Part shown: positions 46,158 through 58,783 of the stretch, in pieces | Layout of the letters: every line of letters begins with the position of its first letter | Position numbering within the stretch: position 1 is the first letter of the stretch | Source: Cryptomeria japonica | Taxonomy: Eukaryota > Streptophyta > Pinopsida > Cupressales > Cupressaceae | Length of the DNA: 64,000 bases | NCBI RefSeq assembly: GCF_030272615.1 | Contig: NC_081406.1 | Coordinates: 258,901,386-258,965,385, forward strand | Direction of reading: 5' to 3' | Notes under the pieces: model-generated | Told to the model about the DNA's origin: nothing | What the model saw: only the letters and a program-made list of their open reading frames with translations | The model's database searches: none | Translations under genes and position numbers: made by a program

Positions 46158-47754
46158 TGGTGCAGGAGCACCTAGGACTTAGGCTATTAGTCTTTTCTCA
46201 ATTTTGGCTTGTAATAACCTTAGCCAAGTCATATTATTAATAAGAACTCCAAGAGGGTCCAAGAGTGAGTGTGATGAGTAAAATGTAGGCCTAGATTAAG
46301 TTAGTTCTTCTTAGATTTGTATTTTGTGCATAAGTAGTGGTTTGAGTAGGAAATTGACCTTCTTGATGGTCAAAAGTGGTAAAAATTGGTGTAAGAATTA
46401 GGGAGGGTTAAAATAGTCTTAGGAATGCTTGAAAAGTCATGCATAATAAATTAGAATAGGTTTCATAGTTTAGAAAAGAAAAAAGTGCAAAAAGTGCAAA
46501 GTTGCAAAAAGTTGTCATGACAATTTTTGTCCTAAATTGCTTAGCGATGGAGTTAGGGATAGCCCAACACCCTTTAATTCCTCCACACATGGGTAATAAT
46601 ATTAAAACCTTCTCTTTCATTATTACCAAGGTTGGAGTTTTGTTTTTGTAAGATCAACAATCTGAAACTACTTATTTTCGGACTGTTTGACATCATTTTG
46701 GCTTATTTTGCTCATATTGTGAATACAAATGGATTGAATCCATTCCAGTAATGGATTGAGTTTATTTGGTGTGTTTTAGAGTTATTAGTTTCATTTAAAT
46801 CTTTGAATTTAGGTTGTATTAGTGTTTTCATTGCTTTGTTTGCAAACAGGCAGTTTTGGCTTGTAAATAACACTTTTGGTATAAAATGGTTGCCCCATGA
46901 AATCCCTCTGTGCTACCATCACGACCTATTGGGAAATGGAATTAAACCACTTTTACATTGTACATATGCAAGGAAAAGTTCTGAAGATGAAGTTTGATAT
47001 GACTATCACCTTGTTCTAGGCGAGTCCAGGAGCAACCTAGCTAGAGGAGACAGGGTGAATTTGGAGTGTAAAGTGCAGGGGTGAATGAAAAAACACAATA
47101 TAAGCTTTTGGAGGGGTCCATGAAGTTCATACAAAGTTTAAAATGCAAGGAGAAGCCTTGACAAGACCATTTGATGCCCACACACAAACTTGATCAGTCA
47201 CTATCGGTTAGAAGGCCTAGAAACCCTTCAAAACCCTCATTTTTGGGTTAGGGCATTATACGGTGGGTTGAGAAACCAAAACCACCTAAATCACTTGGTG
47301 ATAGGTGTATCATTGAATAATATAAAACCTTGTTTTAGGGTCCTTTGGACCATTTTCCTCTAAGCCCTAGAAAATAGGATTTTGGAGGCCTAATAGGGCT
47401 CATTTCCTTGTAGCCCTTTTCTAGGCAAAATGGTGAAATAGGTAAGAAAGATAATGGGTGCAAACCTTGGAGCCAAAAGTTATTAAAATAATGTTATAAG
47501 TCACCTCCACACCTCTACATCAACTCACAATAGTAGGAGGTCAAATTGACAAGTTGAAGCCAAGACAACCATAATGAGCACATGGGAAACATTATGAATT
47601 GGTAGGGTTCCTAGTTAAACACTTGAAGAAAACACCTTGAGATTGACACGAACCAAGCCCTAGAAGATATTTGTAAGTAATTGGAGGTACTAGAGCATAG
47701 CTAGACCTAGAGAGTTGGTGGAATTGAGCAACACCAGCTAGGTGAACCCCACCA
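46158..47754 (+). repeat. 3' LTR of element G
   Basis: 1597 bp, preceded by the purine-rich TTTGTTTGGGAGAA (46144-46157) as polypurine tract. Homologous along its length to 39860-41482 with scattered substitutions and a ~26-bp shorter inverted-repeat segment near 46510. Confidence 0.92.
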
Positions 47755-47759
47755 TATTG

Positions 47760-49783
47760 AAAAAGAGAAAGAATACAATTTATAAAAGGATCAACTTGCT
47801 TATCAAGCTCATCTTCATCAAAAACAAATAAAAACATAAAGAAGGCAACTTGAAGATAGTCTTTCTAGGAAAATTAGTACTAGAGAAGAATATATTGAAC
47901 AATTGGCAACTAGGGAGAAGAAAATTATACAAGATATTGAACCAACCTCCCAAAACCTCATTCCAATATTTTTAGCTTTAAGGTCCTCATCCCTTGCAAG
48001 TACATGTACCTATGCAAACACAATATATTATCCATATAGAGCAATCCTCTCAAAATACTTACCTTCATCAAGGGATTAAAAAAACTCCTTGGTTTCCCTT
48101 GCAAAAACCTTCATTCGTTCAAATCTCATATCCAAATACTATTTCAATCTTCAAGGGTGGACCTATCATCTAGCGAGCCAATTAATTTGATTAAAAATAG
48201 GGAGATGTGCCTTATTGTTTGTGAGCACTCACATGTCATTAAAGATGAAAATAAAACCTATTACAAGAAAAAAGATCAACAAAATTAATTGTGGCAATAG
48301 AAGAATGAATAAAATGAGTTGGAACAACAAGTGGGTAATGATATAAATGAAGAGTTGATGTTCTTGTTTGGTGGGCTTACTTATTTTGTTGATAATGATG
48401 AAGAGAGAACTCACACCCATGTCAATATATGACTCAAAGAAACAACAATCTAGTTTGATGAGTTGGAATGAGGGTGATTTTTGTGATGTTGGGCAATATG
48501 TTTTCCTATTTGATAATGTGGGCAATGAAAATCCCCAGCCTAGGGATCTTGGCAACATCTTGGATGAATAAGGATGTGTATTTAATAGAGATGAATTATA
48601 TTCATTAGCTTGTGGAGTTGATTACTCAGAACATAAGTCAATAAGTTATTGTAATGGTGAAGGATTTTTTTTCTTGTTTAATGACTTGCCTTCTTTTATT
48701 AAATTTTCAAAGTTTGAGGATATTAATTATGTTTCTATGCATGAGAATAACATGTATGTTGTTGTTGATGATGATAAAATCATTTTGGATAGCATGGATA
48801 AGATATGTGTATGTGGAAGATGGATTTTGCAATAGGCCTAAAGATATTACATCCAATCGCTAACAAGGGAAAGGAATTAAAGTAGATAGACAACTTGAGG
48901 AATTCATTTCTTCATTTGAATTGTCTCATAAATCCAAGGTTTGTGATAATAAGACATGAATCAACACATGTAACTATGAGGTATTTTGGTTTCCACTATC
49001 CTTGAATATAACAAGAATAAATATGAGGTCTTCATTCAAGATGAAGATGTGAAGTTTTACATTAGGGATAGTATGCCTAAACTTTAATGTTTCACTTGGA
49101 ACTATATACCAATTAAATTAATAATGTTGAAAATCAACAAATGTTTCAAGAAAGTAATTTTGTTGTTTTTCAAATTAATAGTATGTAGTTTCAAATTTTA
49201 TGTTTGATGTGTAGATCAACAAACATGTATGGCATATATTGTATCACTGTGTGAGCTAGAGACTTTCTTTTTCGATTTTATCTCATGTCATGAAGAGGTC
49301 ATCTATTATAGCAGTTACATGCTTGTGGGTGGGAAAGGTGTATTTTCCTCTACAAACTATGTTTGTTTTGTTGCTAATCTACTTCTTAAAAAGATATCTT
49401 TGTTGTTGTATGCATGCATTATGCATCATTAAATGAATTTGGCACTTATGTTTTGTGGCGACTCTATAGTGACAAAGTTTATAGTGAGGTAATCCTTCAC
49501 TATATAGGTAACATGTGTGACTTGATGCATGTAGAAAAAAGAGCTTTCATGGTGAGAGTCAAGAATTAAAGGCAGCTAGATCAATTAATTCCAAATATTT
49601 ATCTTTAACTGAGGTACGATATGACAACCAACATCCATGTTTGTAGATCTTTGTATATATTAGTCTAGTTTTTTTTTTTTTTGTAATGATGTGTTCTTGC
49701 ATACTCTTCGTAACAACATAGGATGAAGGTGGTTCTTACAAGTAATTGAATCGTGGTTGTGAGATGATAGGTTGTGAAGTCTC
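47760..49783. other. Eroded coding-like sequence right of element G
   Basis: Continues the sequence left of G. Plus-strand traces at 47760-48200 look gag-like at best (EYIEQLATREKKIIQDIEPT). A second coding-like stretch at about 48368-48840 is acidic and aromatic (SWNEGDFCDVGQYVFLFDN), matching nothing I recognise. 49000-49783 is AT-rich with no gene. Possibly part of the same old retroelement as the fossil at 37130-38000. Confidence 0.4.
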
Positions 49784-50914
49784 TTATAGTCGATATTGAG
49801 GTTCACTGACAACTTGTGGCATGGATTGCATAGGTGGGGGCATGGATGGTGTTGGCACTACATAACGCATGCTCTTGGTCATAGCCTGTGTGATAGGTGG
49901 TGGCAGATAGCTAGGCATGGTGGTGGTCCAAGCCAAACCTTGTGTGGACGGTAAGGTCAAGGATCGCATGATTGGATTGACAAAAGGTGTAACATGAACC
50001 ACACTAGAAATCATGGGCATTTATGTCATCATGGGCATCAAAGATATAAGTTGCATGAATGGTACAGTCATGGGTGCGGTGTGAATAACTCCCCTTGAAG
50101 ATGGTAGTGGTGTGAACCATGTCAAGTTGGTATAAAAGGGTTGATAATGCCTTCCCAATGTACCCAAAGGTGGTAGTCCCATTGATACAAATTGGGTACT
50201 CTATGGTGGTAGCAATATTGACGTTTGAACTTCTTGTTGAATTGAAAATGATAATGGGGATTCTTGGGGAGGTACTTTCTCTTGAGGAGGTTTCAATGGA
50301 CTAGTAATCATAGGTGTCTCGAGTGATGCAAAAGTCATTCCTTGGGCAACCATATTTGCAAATATGAGGTTCTTGTGACTTTCAATGATTTTGTCCACCA
50401 TTTAAGCATTATCTAGATTTGAGAGGAACTGATCAATGAGAATTACTTGGACATCTGTCTCATCAGGTTGATTAACCATAGTTTTATCAAAGACAATCAG
50501 ATTAAGAGGATCATAACTAATAGGAATGCCTTCTGACATAATGGGATTGACATCCAAACTAGGATTCAATTATGAGTTGGAAAATCCTACTCCAAATTGA
50601 GCGAATTGTTGTTCCATTACTTGTATAGATTGGGACTACATGGTGACAAGCACGAACTGTGGAATGAAAAGATGCGATGATGGAAAAGTAACGCTAAATT
50701 CAAGGATTGGATTGATTGACTGATTTAATCAAATTAATGAAATGATTGATGAAACATGAGTAATGACTGAACCAAAGATGGATTGATTGGGATATTGACA
50801 ATCAAATTACAATTGGATGAACTCTAAATAGAGAAATACGACATTGAATTTACTCAATAGGATACACTCAAGCAACAAGATAGATCAATGTGAACCAAAC
50901 CTCTAGCTCGAGAT
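49784..50914 (-). pseudogene. gag N-terminal region of element E
   Basis: Minus-strand traces are M/P/Q-rich, with MVDKIIESHKNLIFANMVAQ followed by a proline-rich part (SMPPPMQSMPQVVSEP), in the style of the low-complexity N-terminus of the C gag. It ends on the left without reaching a capsid domain. Broken. Confidence 0.55.
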
Positions 50915-52054
50915 TGTAGTGGAGGAAAATTTTTAGCTCAAAGATGATAAACCCAAGAGGACAAACTAATCCTCTAGTACCTCACTTATACTGGTGCTAA
51001 GGGTGAACCATCGGATGAAAACAACAAACTAAGATAACAAACTACAAACAAGACTCCTAGATGACTATGTTGAGTCTCTATCCTTGGGATGAGGGCGCGG
51101 AGATGGGACACCAGTGCGGCACGCTGTCATCCTGTATGGACGAGACACAAAAGTCATATGGAAATGATAAAACAACTAAACTGACTGACTAGATAGTATG
51201 AAAAATGAAATAAACAAAATATTGCAGAATGCGAAATGAAAGAGTAAGATAAGTGAGGATAATAAAAACTCACAATTGGTCCATGATAAAAGCCTCTCAC
51301 AAGATGATATATTTTCCACCACTGCAAGCCTACACACAAGCAAGAAGGGAAAATGTTGGGGTTGTGTTTTGGAGTCTCTCTAAGTCAGACCCCCATTTTG
51401 TTGTTTTCACCCCCACGAACAACCCAGAGAATAGCCACAGGAAAGAGAAAATGATAGAGATAAAATGATAAAAACAATATAGATATGATAATAGATTCGA
51501 AGTAAAGAAATAAAAACGTGTAAATAAATCGAATATAGGTGAGTAAACTCCCCTTCTATGATTTGTGAAGATGACACTATGAGTCGTTCGAGAGACTACA
51601 ACAATGGTGGACTGTAGAGTGCTGGAAAATCTGTGAATGTTGCTCAATAAGATCACCAAGAGCTCCAACCTACAAGAAGTGATCTCAAAATGCCAAAAGA
51701 TCCCACATATATCATCAAACGGGAGAGATATAGGCTCTGGACCAAAAACCAATGTCGATGCGTGCATGCAAGGGCATTATGATTCCTTCCAGGCGCAGGC
51801 ATAATTCTCAAACGTTCACCTGTGAACTATCAAATTCGCAGGACGTCTTCACATTGCACAGACGTCTCCACGCCGCACTATATATAGTTTCAAAGGTGAC
51901 AGGTTGATAGAGTTGGTGAAATATCATTTTGAAGCTGACAAAGTGATCTCGAGTGGACAAAGGGATAAAGATGATGGTACATGACCTCTGATGACGTGGA
52001 GGAAAGTGCCATTTATTGTGATGAATTGTGCTAAGTGTAATTTTTTATATTACA
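50915..52054 (-). repeat. 3' LTR of element D
   Basis: 1140 bp; minus-strand start TGTAATATAAAAAATTAC, end CCTCCACTACA. Homologous along its length to 58784-59919. It shares no AT-rich opening with the LTRs of C and F, so D is a separate family. Confidence 0.88.
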
Positions 52055-52066
52055 TTTTGCCCCCAG

Positions 52067-54900
52067 TTTAGCGAGCATGTCTTTGCTGAGAGATGTGAAG
52101 CTAAAGTAGAGGAAGATAAAGGAAGAGTCGCAACAAGGAGGCCGAATTTCATTGATCAGATGAGGTTGCCCCCAACGAGAATTTTGAAATAGATATTGCT
52201 AACCGATACATCACAAACATGCTAGCTGCAAACTAACATGTCAAATGATAAGATAAAGGATATATTTAAGATAGATGATAGATAAGATAGCATAACAGAA
52301 ATGAATCTCGCTTTGGAGGAAATCCCCTTGTTACGAAAAGATACAATTTAAGTGGTCATCATGATGCGAGATACGTCAGTATGGATAGCAAAAATGTGTT
52401 ATGCTAGATAGTCATATGATAGGGCGAGATTGCACCAACATGGGTAGAAATACTCTAGATAGCCATGTGATAAGGTGATGATTCATGCTAGTATGGATAA
52501 CCATACAATAGGGTGAGATTTTGGCGGCATGGGTAGCGATACGCTAGACAACCATGTGACTGGGTGAGATTAAAGATAGATTTGATAAGCAGTAGATTGG
52601 CCCCTACAAGGAAAAACATAAAAAAAAAAAGAAAAAGATCAAATGGTTTGGCCCCCATATAGGAAAAAATATCAAGTGGTTTGGCCCCCACCTAGGAAAG
52701 CATGAAAAAATGACTGGTCAAAAAAACAAATACAAAAGGCTAAATGACAAATGTAGATTATGAAGAAATGCAAATATGATGGACCCCCCATTAGAGTGAT
52801 ATGCATGTTATTCTAAGGAGAAGAGTAGTTGTGGCATGTCAACATAGTGAGATGTTTCTGTGGAATGCCACCAGTAGCTGGTGGCACATAAATGTCTACA
52901 ACATCGATGATGAATGTAAGAGGGCAAGGGGATCCAATAGTTTGGCATCAGAACCCATATCACTAAGAAAAGATATATAATATAGCTGCGAGATGGGTAT
53001 ATCATCATAGCACCAAAGTTATCAAAATTTGAAGAAGAGCACATGAAAACAAAGATAAAATTAAAAAATTGGGTCAATATGGAAGAAGGCCCAAAATACC
53101 CCCAATGCATTGCATCATCCCCAAATATCGAAAAAGCAAGATACGACAGATAGAAGAAGTAGAGAGACAAATAGAAGAAGATATAAAATAGAAAATCTCC
53201 CATATCCGAGCACCTATGGAGTAACACGGGTCCTCCAGGAGAGCACAAAAGATAAAGACAGTTAACCTCTCATATCCAAGTACCTACAGAGTAACCTGGG
53301 TCCTCCAAGAGGCAAAAAACCTATAAAATAAGCACAGGGGAACACAATCAAGCGTACACACAAAAAAGATGGAGGTAAAGGATAAATATCCTAAAGGTCG
53401 ACCTATAGGAGATCATCGTCCTCCCAATCTATATTATAGGGAGAAGGGGTACAAGCTCAAAGAGGGACCACCGCAATAGCTTCACCAGGTGCCTCACTAG
53501 TAGCAAGGGCAAGGAACAAAGCAAGGGTAACATCTGCATCCATAGTCTCGAAGGAGGCAAGGGTCAACGACCATGTAAAGATCGTAGACAAGGCTAGGAT
53601 TTCCTCCAAGGAGTGGTACAAGCAAGCCTCCATAGAGGAAGCAGGTGACTAAATTAGAGAAGATGAAATAACAACAAGACTATCAGCCTCTGTGAGAGGG
53701 GTAGTGACAAACTTAGGAGAAGTTGCAGCCTTCTCAATCACGCACATAGAGATAGACAAAGTAACAAGCACTAAAACAAGAAGATAAAAGGATGAGGAAC
53801 ATACCTGCGAGGGTTTCAGCTGTCTAAACTCTATAACAAGGCCCTGCTCAATCTTGCACTTGGGTCAGATAGGAGAAGCAAGTCTCCTATTGATTGTAGT
53901 AGGTTGGAGGACCCCAGGAAAACTCTGATGCTGGAATGGCTATAAAACAAGGGGAGCAGACAACGTTGCACTTGACACCACCTGCATATGCAACATATCA
54001 ATGGGTTGAGACAATGGAGGTACGTTCGAAAAGGAGGTGATGAGGGGTGGATCCAATTAAGGAGCAATCAAAACCTACACCCGCTTAGGGGGAGGCTCAT
54101 CAACAAGCCCCGAAGAAGTGGGAAGCAAAACCAAAGATGATGTAGAAACAAGAGCGACAGACAAAACAAGATCTGATGCAACAGAATTGGGTGTTGAAGA
54201 TGCACCAAAAAATTTCAAGGCAACCTTGCGCTCATGAGTCATGGCCCGTTGATAATGCTTATGCTCATGCACACACTGATTATGATGAAGATTAGGGCCA
54301 CCGATTGAAGCCTGAGAAGACTTAGGAGCATCATGCTCCATAAGAGAGGCCTCTGGAACCGTGTCAGGGATAGGAGAAGGCCCAATCGATGGAACAAGAG
54401 GTGCATTCGAGATAGGTACTACATTCATAGTAGTAGGCACCCTACCTCACTTCACTCAAGGAGCAGTCAGAGGAATTGAGGGTGTCAATGCAGGTTGTGA
54501 AACTGGAACAAGCGGTGATGAATTAACATGAGAAGAATGCCTCCCTCGTTTGTATTGAGAGGGCCAAGGGATATCGACCATGATCGAGAGCTCGAAGGGA
54601 GGGTGCGCCACAAAATTTGACAATGTGGTTGCCTTTCCACTTGTTTGTGTTGGGTCCAGTTGCAAGAACAAAAGAAACCATTGAAGGTTGAGCAGTTTGG
54701 GGCGGATAGGGAGGTCTATTGAGAGGGACACACGTAGCCTCAATTCCTGACAATGAAGGGACATGAGGCACTACCCACTCCAAGACATGAATAGATGGAG
54801 TAGAGGTTGATGCAAGAAGAGGCAACAAATAGATAGGCTGAGTTGACTTAGGAGCCAACTCCCCCATCTTATACTAGTAATAAGCGTGATACATTAGATC
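52067..54900 (-). other. Post-protease region of element D without polymerase
   Basis: At 53831-54867 minus-strand frames are S/P/T-rich (PLVPSIGPSPIPDTVPEA) with no recognised domain. At 52370-52575 a 50-70-bp unit with CATGGGTAGCGATAC and GGGTGAGATT words repeats three to four times. At 52590-52710 three copies of GTTTGGCCCCCA-like words make extra polypurine-tract-like sequences on the minus strand. At 53190-53330 a ~75-bp unit (TCTCATATCC, CCTCCAAGAGG) occurs twice. No reverse transcriptase or integrase motif was found. Confidence 0.55.
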
Positions 54901-54990
54901 ACCACGAGCAAGCATGGGTCCCATTGGAGCAGGCCAAAAATGATCTAGCGAAAAATCCCCACGGGTTACCAGGGGTCGATATCTAGTATC

Positions 54991-55440
54991 CTAGATGACA
55001 TGCACTGAACCCTCATGAGAGAACTTAAGACATTTATGAATCACTGAAGGGACCACGTCCATAGAAATCAACCAGGGAATGCCTAGTTTAACCCAAAATA
55101 GGATTGATTCAGGAATGATCACAAATATAGACGACACAGCCTTGGGTCCAACAAGGACCGTCAAGGCAATGCTACCCAAAGGAGGAATGGAAAAACTATC
55201 ATGCATCCCTAGGGTTGCTCGACACTCATCATATGCAAGCCTATGTCAACCGTTTACAAATAGAGTCTCCTTTGTGATAACATTGGCTCTGCAGGATGAG
55301 TCAACCATCACAACTGTGATAGTTTGACTGTTCAACTTAGCAGGGATGTACAAAGGAGTTGGCTCTCCATAGAGCATCCAAAGGGGTGAATGACAAGTCA
55401 AAAACCTTCTCCTTCTGGCTAGGAGGTGTAAGGAAAGCAA
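54991..55440 (-). pseudogene. Protease region of element D
   Basis: Minus-strand text TPLYIPAKLNSQTITVVMVD with a degenerate active site, then an LGIPWLISMDVVPSVIHKCL block that aligns in plan with LLGRPWIHEMEAIPSTYHRC of element C. Broken. Confidence 0.75.
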
Positions 55441-56645
55441 AGTGTAAAAAATGCATTCCTAATGTTAATTTCTTAGAGGAGAAAAGCATATATGTGTTTC
55501 AATTTGAATCACAACAACTTAAGAAATACAACACAAGATAAATAGAGCAACATGTAAAACACAATCACGGAGTAGTACACTAGAATTCACGTGTGAAAAC
55601 CCTTACGAGTCAAAAACCCACACACCAAAGAAATCTCTTGTATTACAGTAAAAAACTATTTACATACAAGTTACAAATTTTCAAGCTTTGATCTGGTCTC
55701 TGTTTAGGCAACAATAGTTCAAAAGATTATGTTCATAGTTTGCTTTTCAATTCAACATTACAGAATTACCAATTCGACACTTAACCTCTCTGCACAATCA
55801 CAAGAATCAATATCTCAACAACCTATCATCCAACACGATCAACAACTCTTCTCTTCAATCATTTTCCAGACATTTATATGTCTCTATTGAAAATAGTTTG
55901 ATTCAATTACCACATCTCCAACCGTCAAACTTCCTCAAATTATCAATAACATCCCATATTGTCTCCATCACTTCCTCTAATTTGTTCTAGTTTCTGCCAA
56001 TCACCTACATATAGCTCAACAAGTTGTCTCACATTCGGTCATGGTCCCCACCTCAATCGCTATAAGATTCACTTATCAGCGACAACCATTCTGACATCTC
56101 ACGGGATGGCAAGATGAGCATGTATCCTGCTCCCCTAGTTAGCCCACAATTCTTCTTGGGAACTAGCGGGAAAAATAGGCCTCCTTGCTTCCCTATTAGC
56201 CTACAACGCCACTATTTGATCATTGTTCACTATGCGAGGTGGCGGGAAGAAACTTCCCTTCACCCTCCAACTTTATCCTGCAATACACTTGTGTTATCCA
56301 AACAACCCTCGTTGGGTGGTGGGGAAGATCAAGTTCTCTGTCTTCTACCACCCCAAAAATCTTCTTACTATACCCTTAGAGTCTCGCAGGGTGGCAGGAG
56401 GGAGACCAAGTCTCCTTGTTCCCGCTATCATGGGACCCTATTCATCATGCCTTTGTCGGGCTATAGGGTTAAATAGGAAAGAATAAGTTTCCTTTTCCTG
56501 CTATCCTGTAGCGCTTTGTACTTTGCTTCTCATGCTGATATATAACACGAAGGTTATTCAGTTCCCTTCGAAGATGATCAATAACATGAATGTTATCCAA
56601 ACCGAACTGCTCATTTCAAAGACCAAGTGCCATCTATTCAAGATT

Positions 56646-58559
56646 TCAACCAGTAATTTTGAGACACCCATTCTCAATAGAAGGCGAATAAATATGAGTG
56701 ATGGTGAACATGTTCACAAATTGACCATCATTCGAGGAAGGATCCAATGCAAAAATGAAAATTTTCGAATGCGTGGGAAACAGATCAATGTAGATCTGCA
56801 AATCCCTATTAGTCTTATCAATAGATTTGTTTGACTTATGTTTACGTGCATCAACTTTAATCATCCCACTATCGATGTGGTCTTGGATAATATTTTGAAG
56901 ACGATAACATTCCTTAGTTTCATAACCAGGCACACAATGGTAATGGAGAAATTTTGACCCGTCATACCAGTGCGGATATGATTTGTTATCGGCCAGCAGT
57001 CGAACCTCGGGAAGGGTAATCATATTGTCTTTTAATGATCATTACATAATTCTTAGGTAAGAATCATTCAATTTAGTGAAGGATCTATTTTGTTGTGATC
57101 CCTGCGGGACAACCACAACCTTGTTCTTTCTAGACCCTTATGTGGACATGCCCGCAAAAAACCCACCAAGAGGGTTTGAAGTAGAGTCTATGAACTGTGT
57201 CATGGTGTGCTGGTAGTCTATAAGTGTGAAACACATATTAGCAAATTTCTGGTAATGATTAAGAGAGAGTTTCTCCCTCAATGTCAGCTACAAATTGCCA
57301 ATGAACATCCTCTGTAAGTTGCTATTTGGCAAGGCAAAGGGGATTCTAGTAGAGATCGATTGATAACTTGAGATAAAGTTTGTGATCTTTTCATTGGGAT
57401 TTTGCTTACAGTGAACGAGGTCAATGATAGTGACCCTGCTGTCGATGTTAGCTTGAAATTGTCTAAGAAACGGATCCATGAGCTAATCAAAGGTACGAAT
57501 AGAATGATTTGGTAAGGAGATATACCACTCTAACATGGTTCCCTTAAGGGATTGCGAGAATAGTTTAAGCAACACAAAGTCCAAGTTGTGGTAATCGCTA
57601 CACATGGTCATGAAAGAATAAATGTGCACATTAGGGTCCCCATCACCATTGGACCTCTCGAATTTCAATGATTCAGTCGTGGGAGGAAGGATGGTGTTTA
57701 GGATAGTGATATCAAGGGGACTCTTCCTATAATATGCAAGCATAGATGATTGACCAAAAGAAGTGTCCAAGACTAGATTAGCGGGCAGAGGAGGCAGAGG
57801 TAGGCCAGATGTGCCACCACCTCCACCGACACTTCCAAGGGAACCAATGCCACCACCTCCACCAACACCAACAAGAGAATCAGTGCCACTGGCAAAGGTC
57901 ATACTAATACTGAACGTAGAGACCACAGCTGCAACAGAGGTAGAGCTTGAACTATTTGACATAACCATATACCCCAAGGGAGTGGTCAATGCATTGATGC
58001 TAGGAATGGTAGGCTCGGGTTTGACCATGTATACTATCAAACCAGGTATGTCAACACCCAACTGAGAACTACAAATGTCAAACTAGACATCTTGCAGGGA
58101 TGCATCTGCCAAGGGTACATGGTTTTTGACAATGATAGATAATTCCCTCAGCATCTCTAAACATTTCTTGTTCGAGATAAGCACGTCTCTCAAAGTATTA
58201 ACTACATTCCCAACTTTAGGGAGGACATTCTCCTAATTTAGGAACCCTTTGAAATCTCTCAGGTTCTCCTCTAGAGACCGAATCTTGTCAAAGTCAATAG
58301 TGACAGCGAAATCGTGGTCAACAACAGGGGGAGAAGGCGGCGGAGAGTTCTTCAGGGAGTTGTTTTGATATCTAGTAGTTGATGAGCCTCCCATGAAAGG
58401 TATTTGGAGACTATAAGAGGGAAAAGGCTCATTGGAGTTAGGCAAAGGGTTTTTTATCATCGTTTCAGATAGAGGAGGACTGTAATGATCAAAAGGGAAA
58501 CTCCACCTAGATGACCTCTTGACTTCGGCTCCTATGGCAGTCTGGATCATAAAGCTCAT
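56646..58559 (-). pseudogene. gag region of element D
   Basis: The minus strand opens near 58559. An S/P-rich N-terminus (NSPPPSPPVVDHDFAV) and a G-rich segment (VGVGGGGGIGSLGSVGGGGG) come first. A gag core follows (GDPNVHIYSFMTMCSDYHN, LFSQSLKGTMLEWYISLPNH), then a zinc-knuckle-like segment (HYHCVPGYETKECYRLQNII) comparable to CEFHKSKGHKTSNCHRLKNI of C. Broken, a few breaks. Confidence 0.8.
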
Positions 58560-58783
58560 AGATAAGCCTCACGACACTAAGACTAAACTACATGGACACG
58601 AAATATTTTGTCTTCTACTAAAGCTTACTAATCAGAAAGATGAAGATGATAATGAAAATGCTAGAACAAAGATGCAAATTATGTTTTAGATTTTATAATT
58701 TTAGATTTTAAATGTATGCAATGAGCTATATGATAAAAACATGATGCAAAAATAAAATTAGCTTCATGTCGGGTTCACTAAAA

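Larger units (their letters stand above)
39860..47754 (+). mobile_element. Element G: chromodomain-type Ty3 LTR retrotransposon
   Basis: A complete-length element of about 7.9 kb, with LTRs of 1623 and 1597 bp that begin TGGTGCA and end CCACCA. It is flanked by an exact 5-bp duplication tattg (39855-39859 and 47755-47759). The primer site TTGGTATTAGAACC (41485-41498) resembles the tRNA-Met type used by many plant Ty3 chromoviruses. Domain order is gag, protease, reverse transcriptase, RNase H, integrase and a C-terminal chromodomain-like tail. All domains are present but broken in roughly half a dozen or more places. LTR divergence of a few percent by eye, plus one indel, makes it clearly older than element C. 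Confidence 0.92.

Noticed and set aside
39860-47754. Long 1.6-kb direct repeat read as a segmental duplication
   Set aside because: TG...CA ends, exact 5-bp flanks, primer site, polypurine tract and pol domains between show that the repeats are LTRs.
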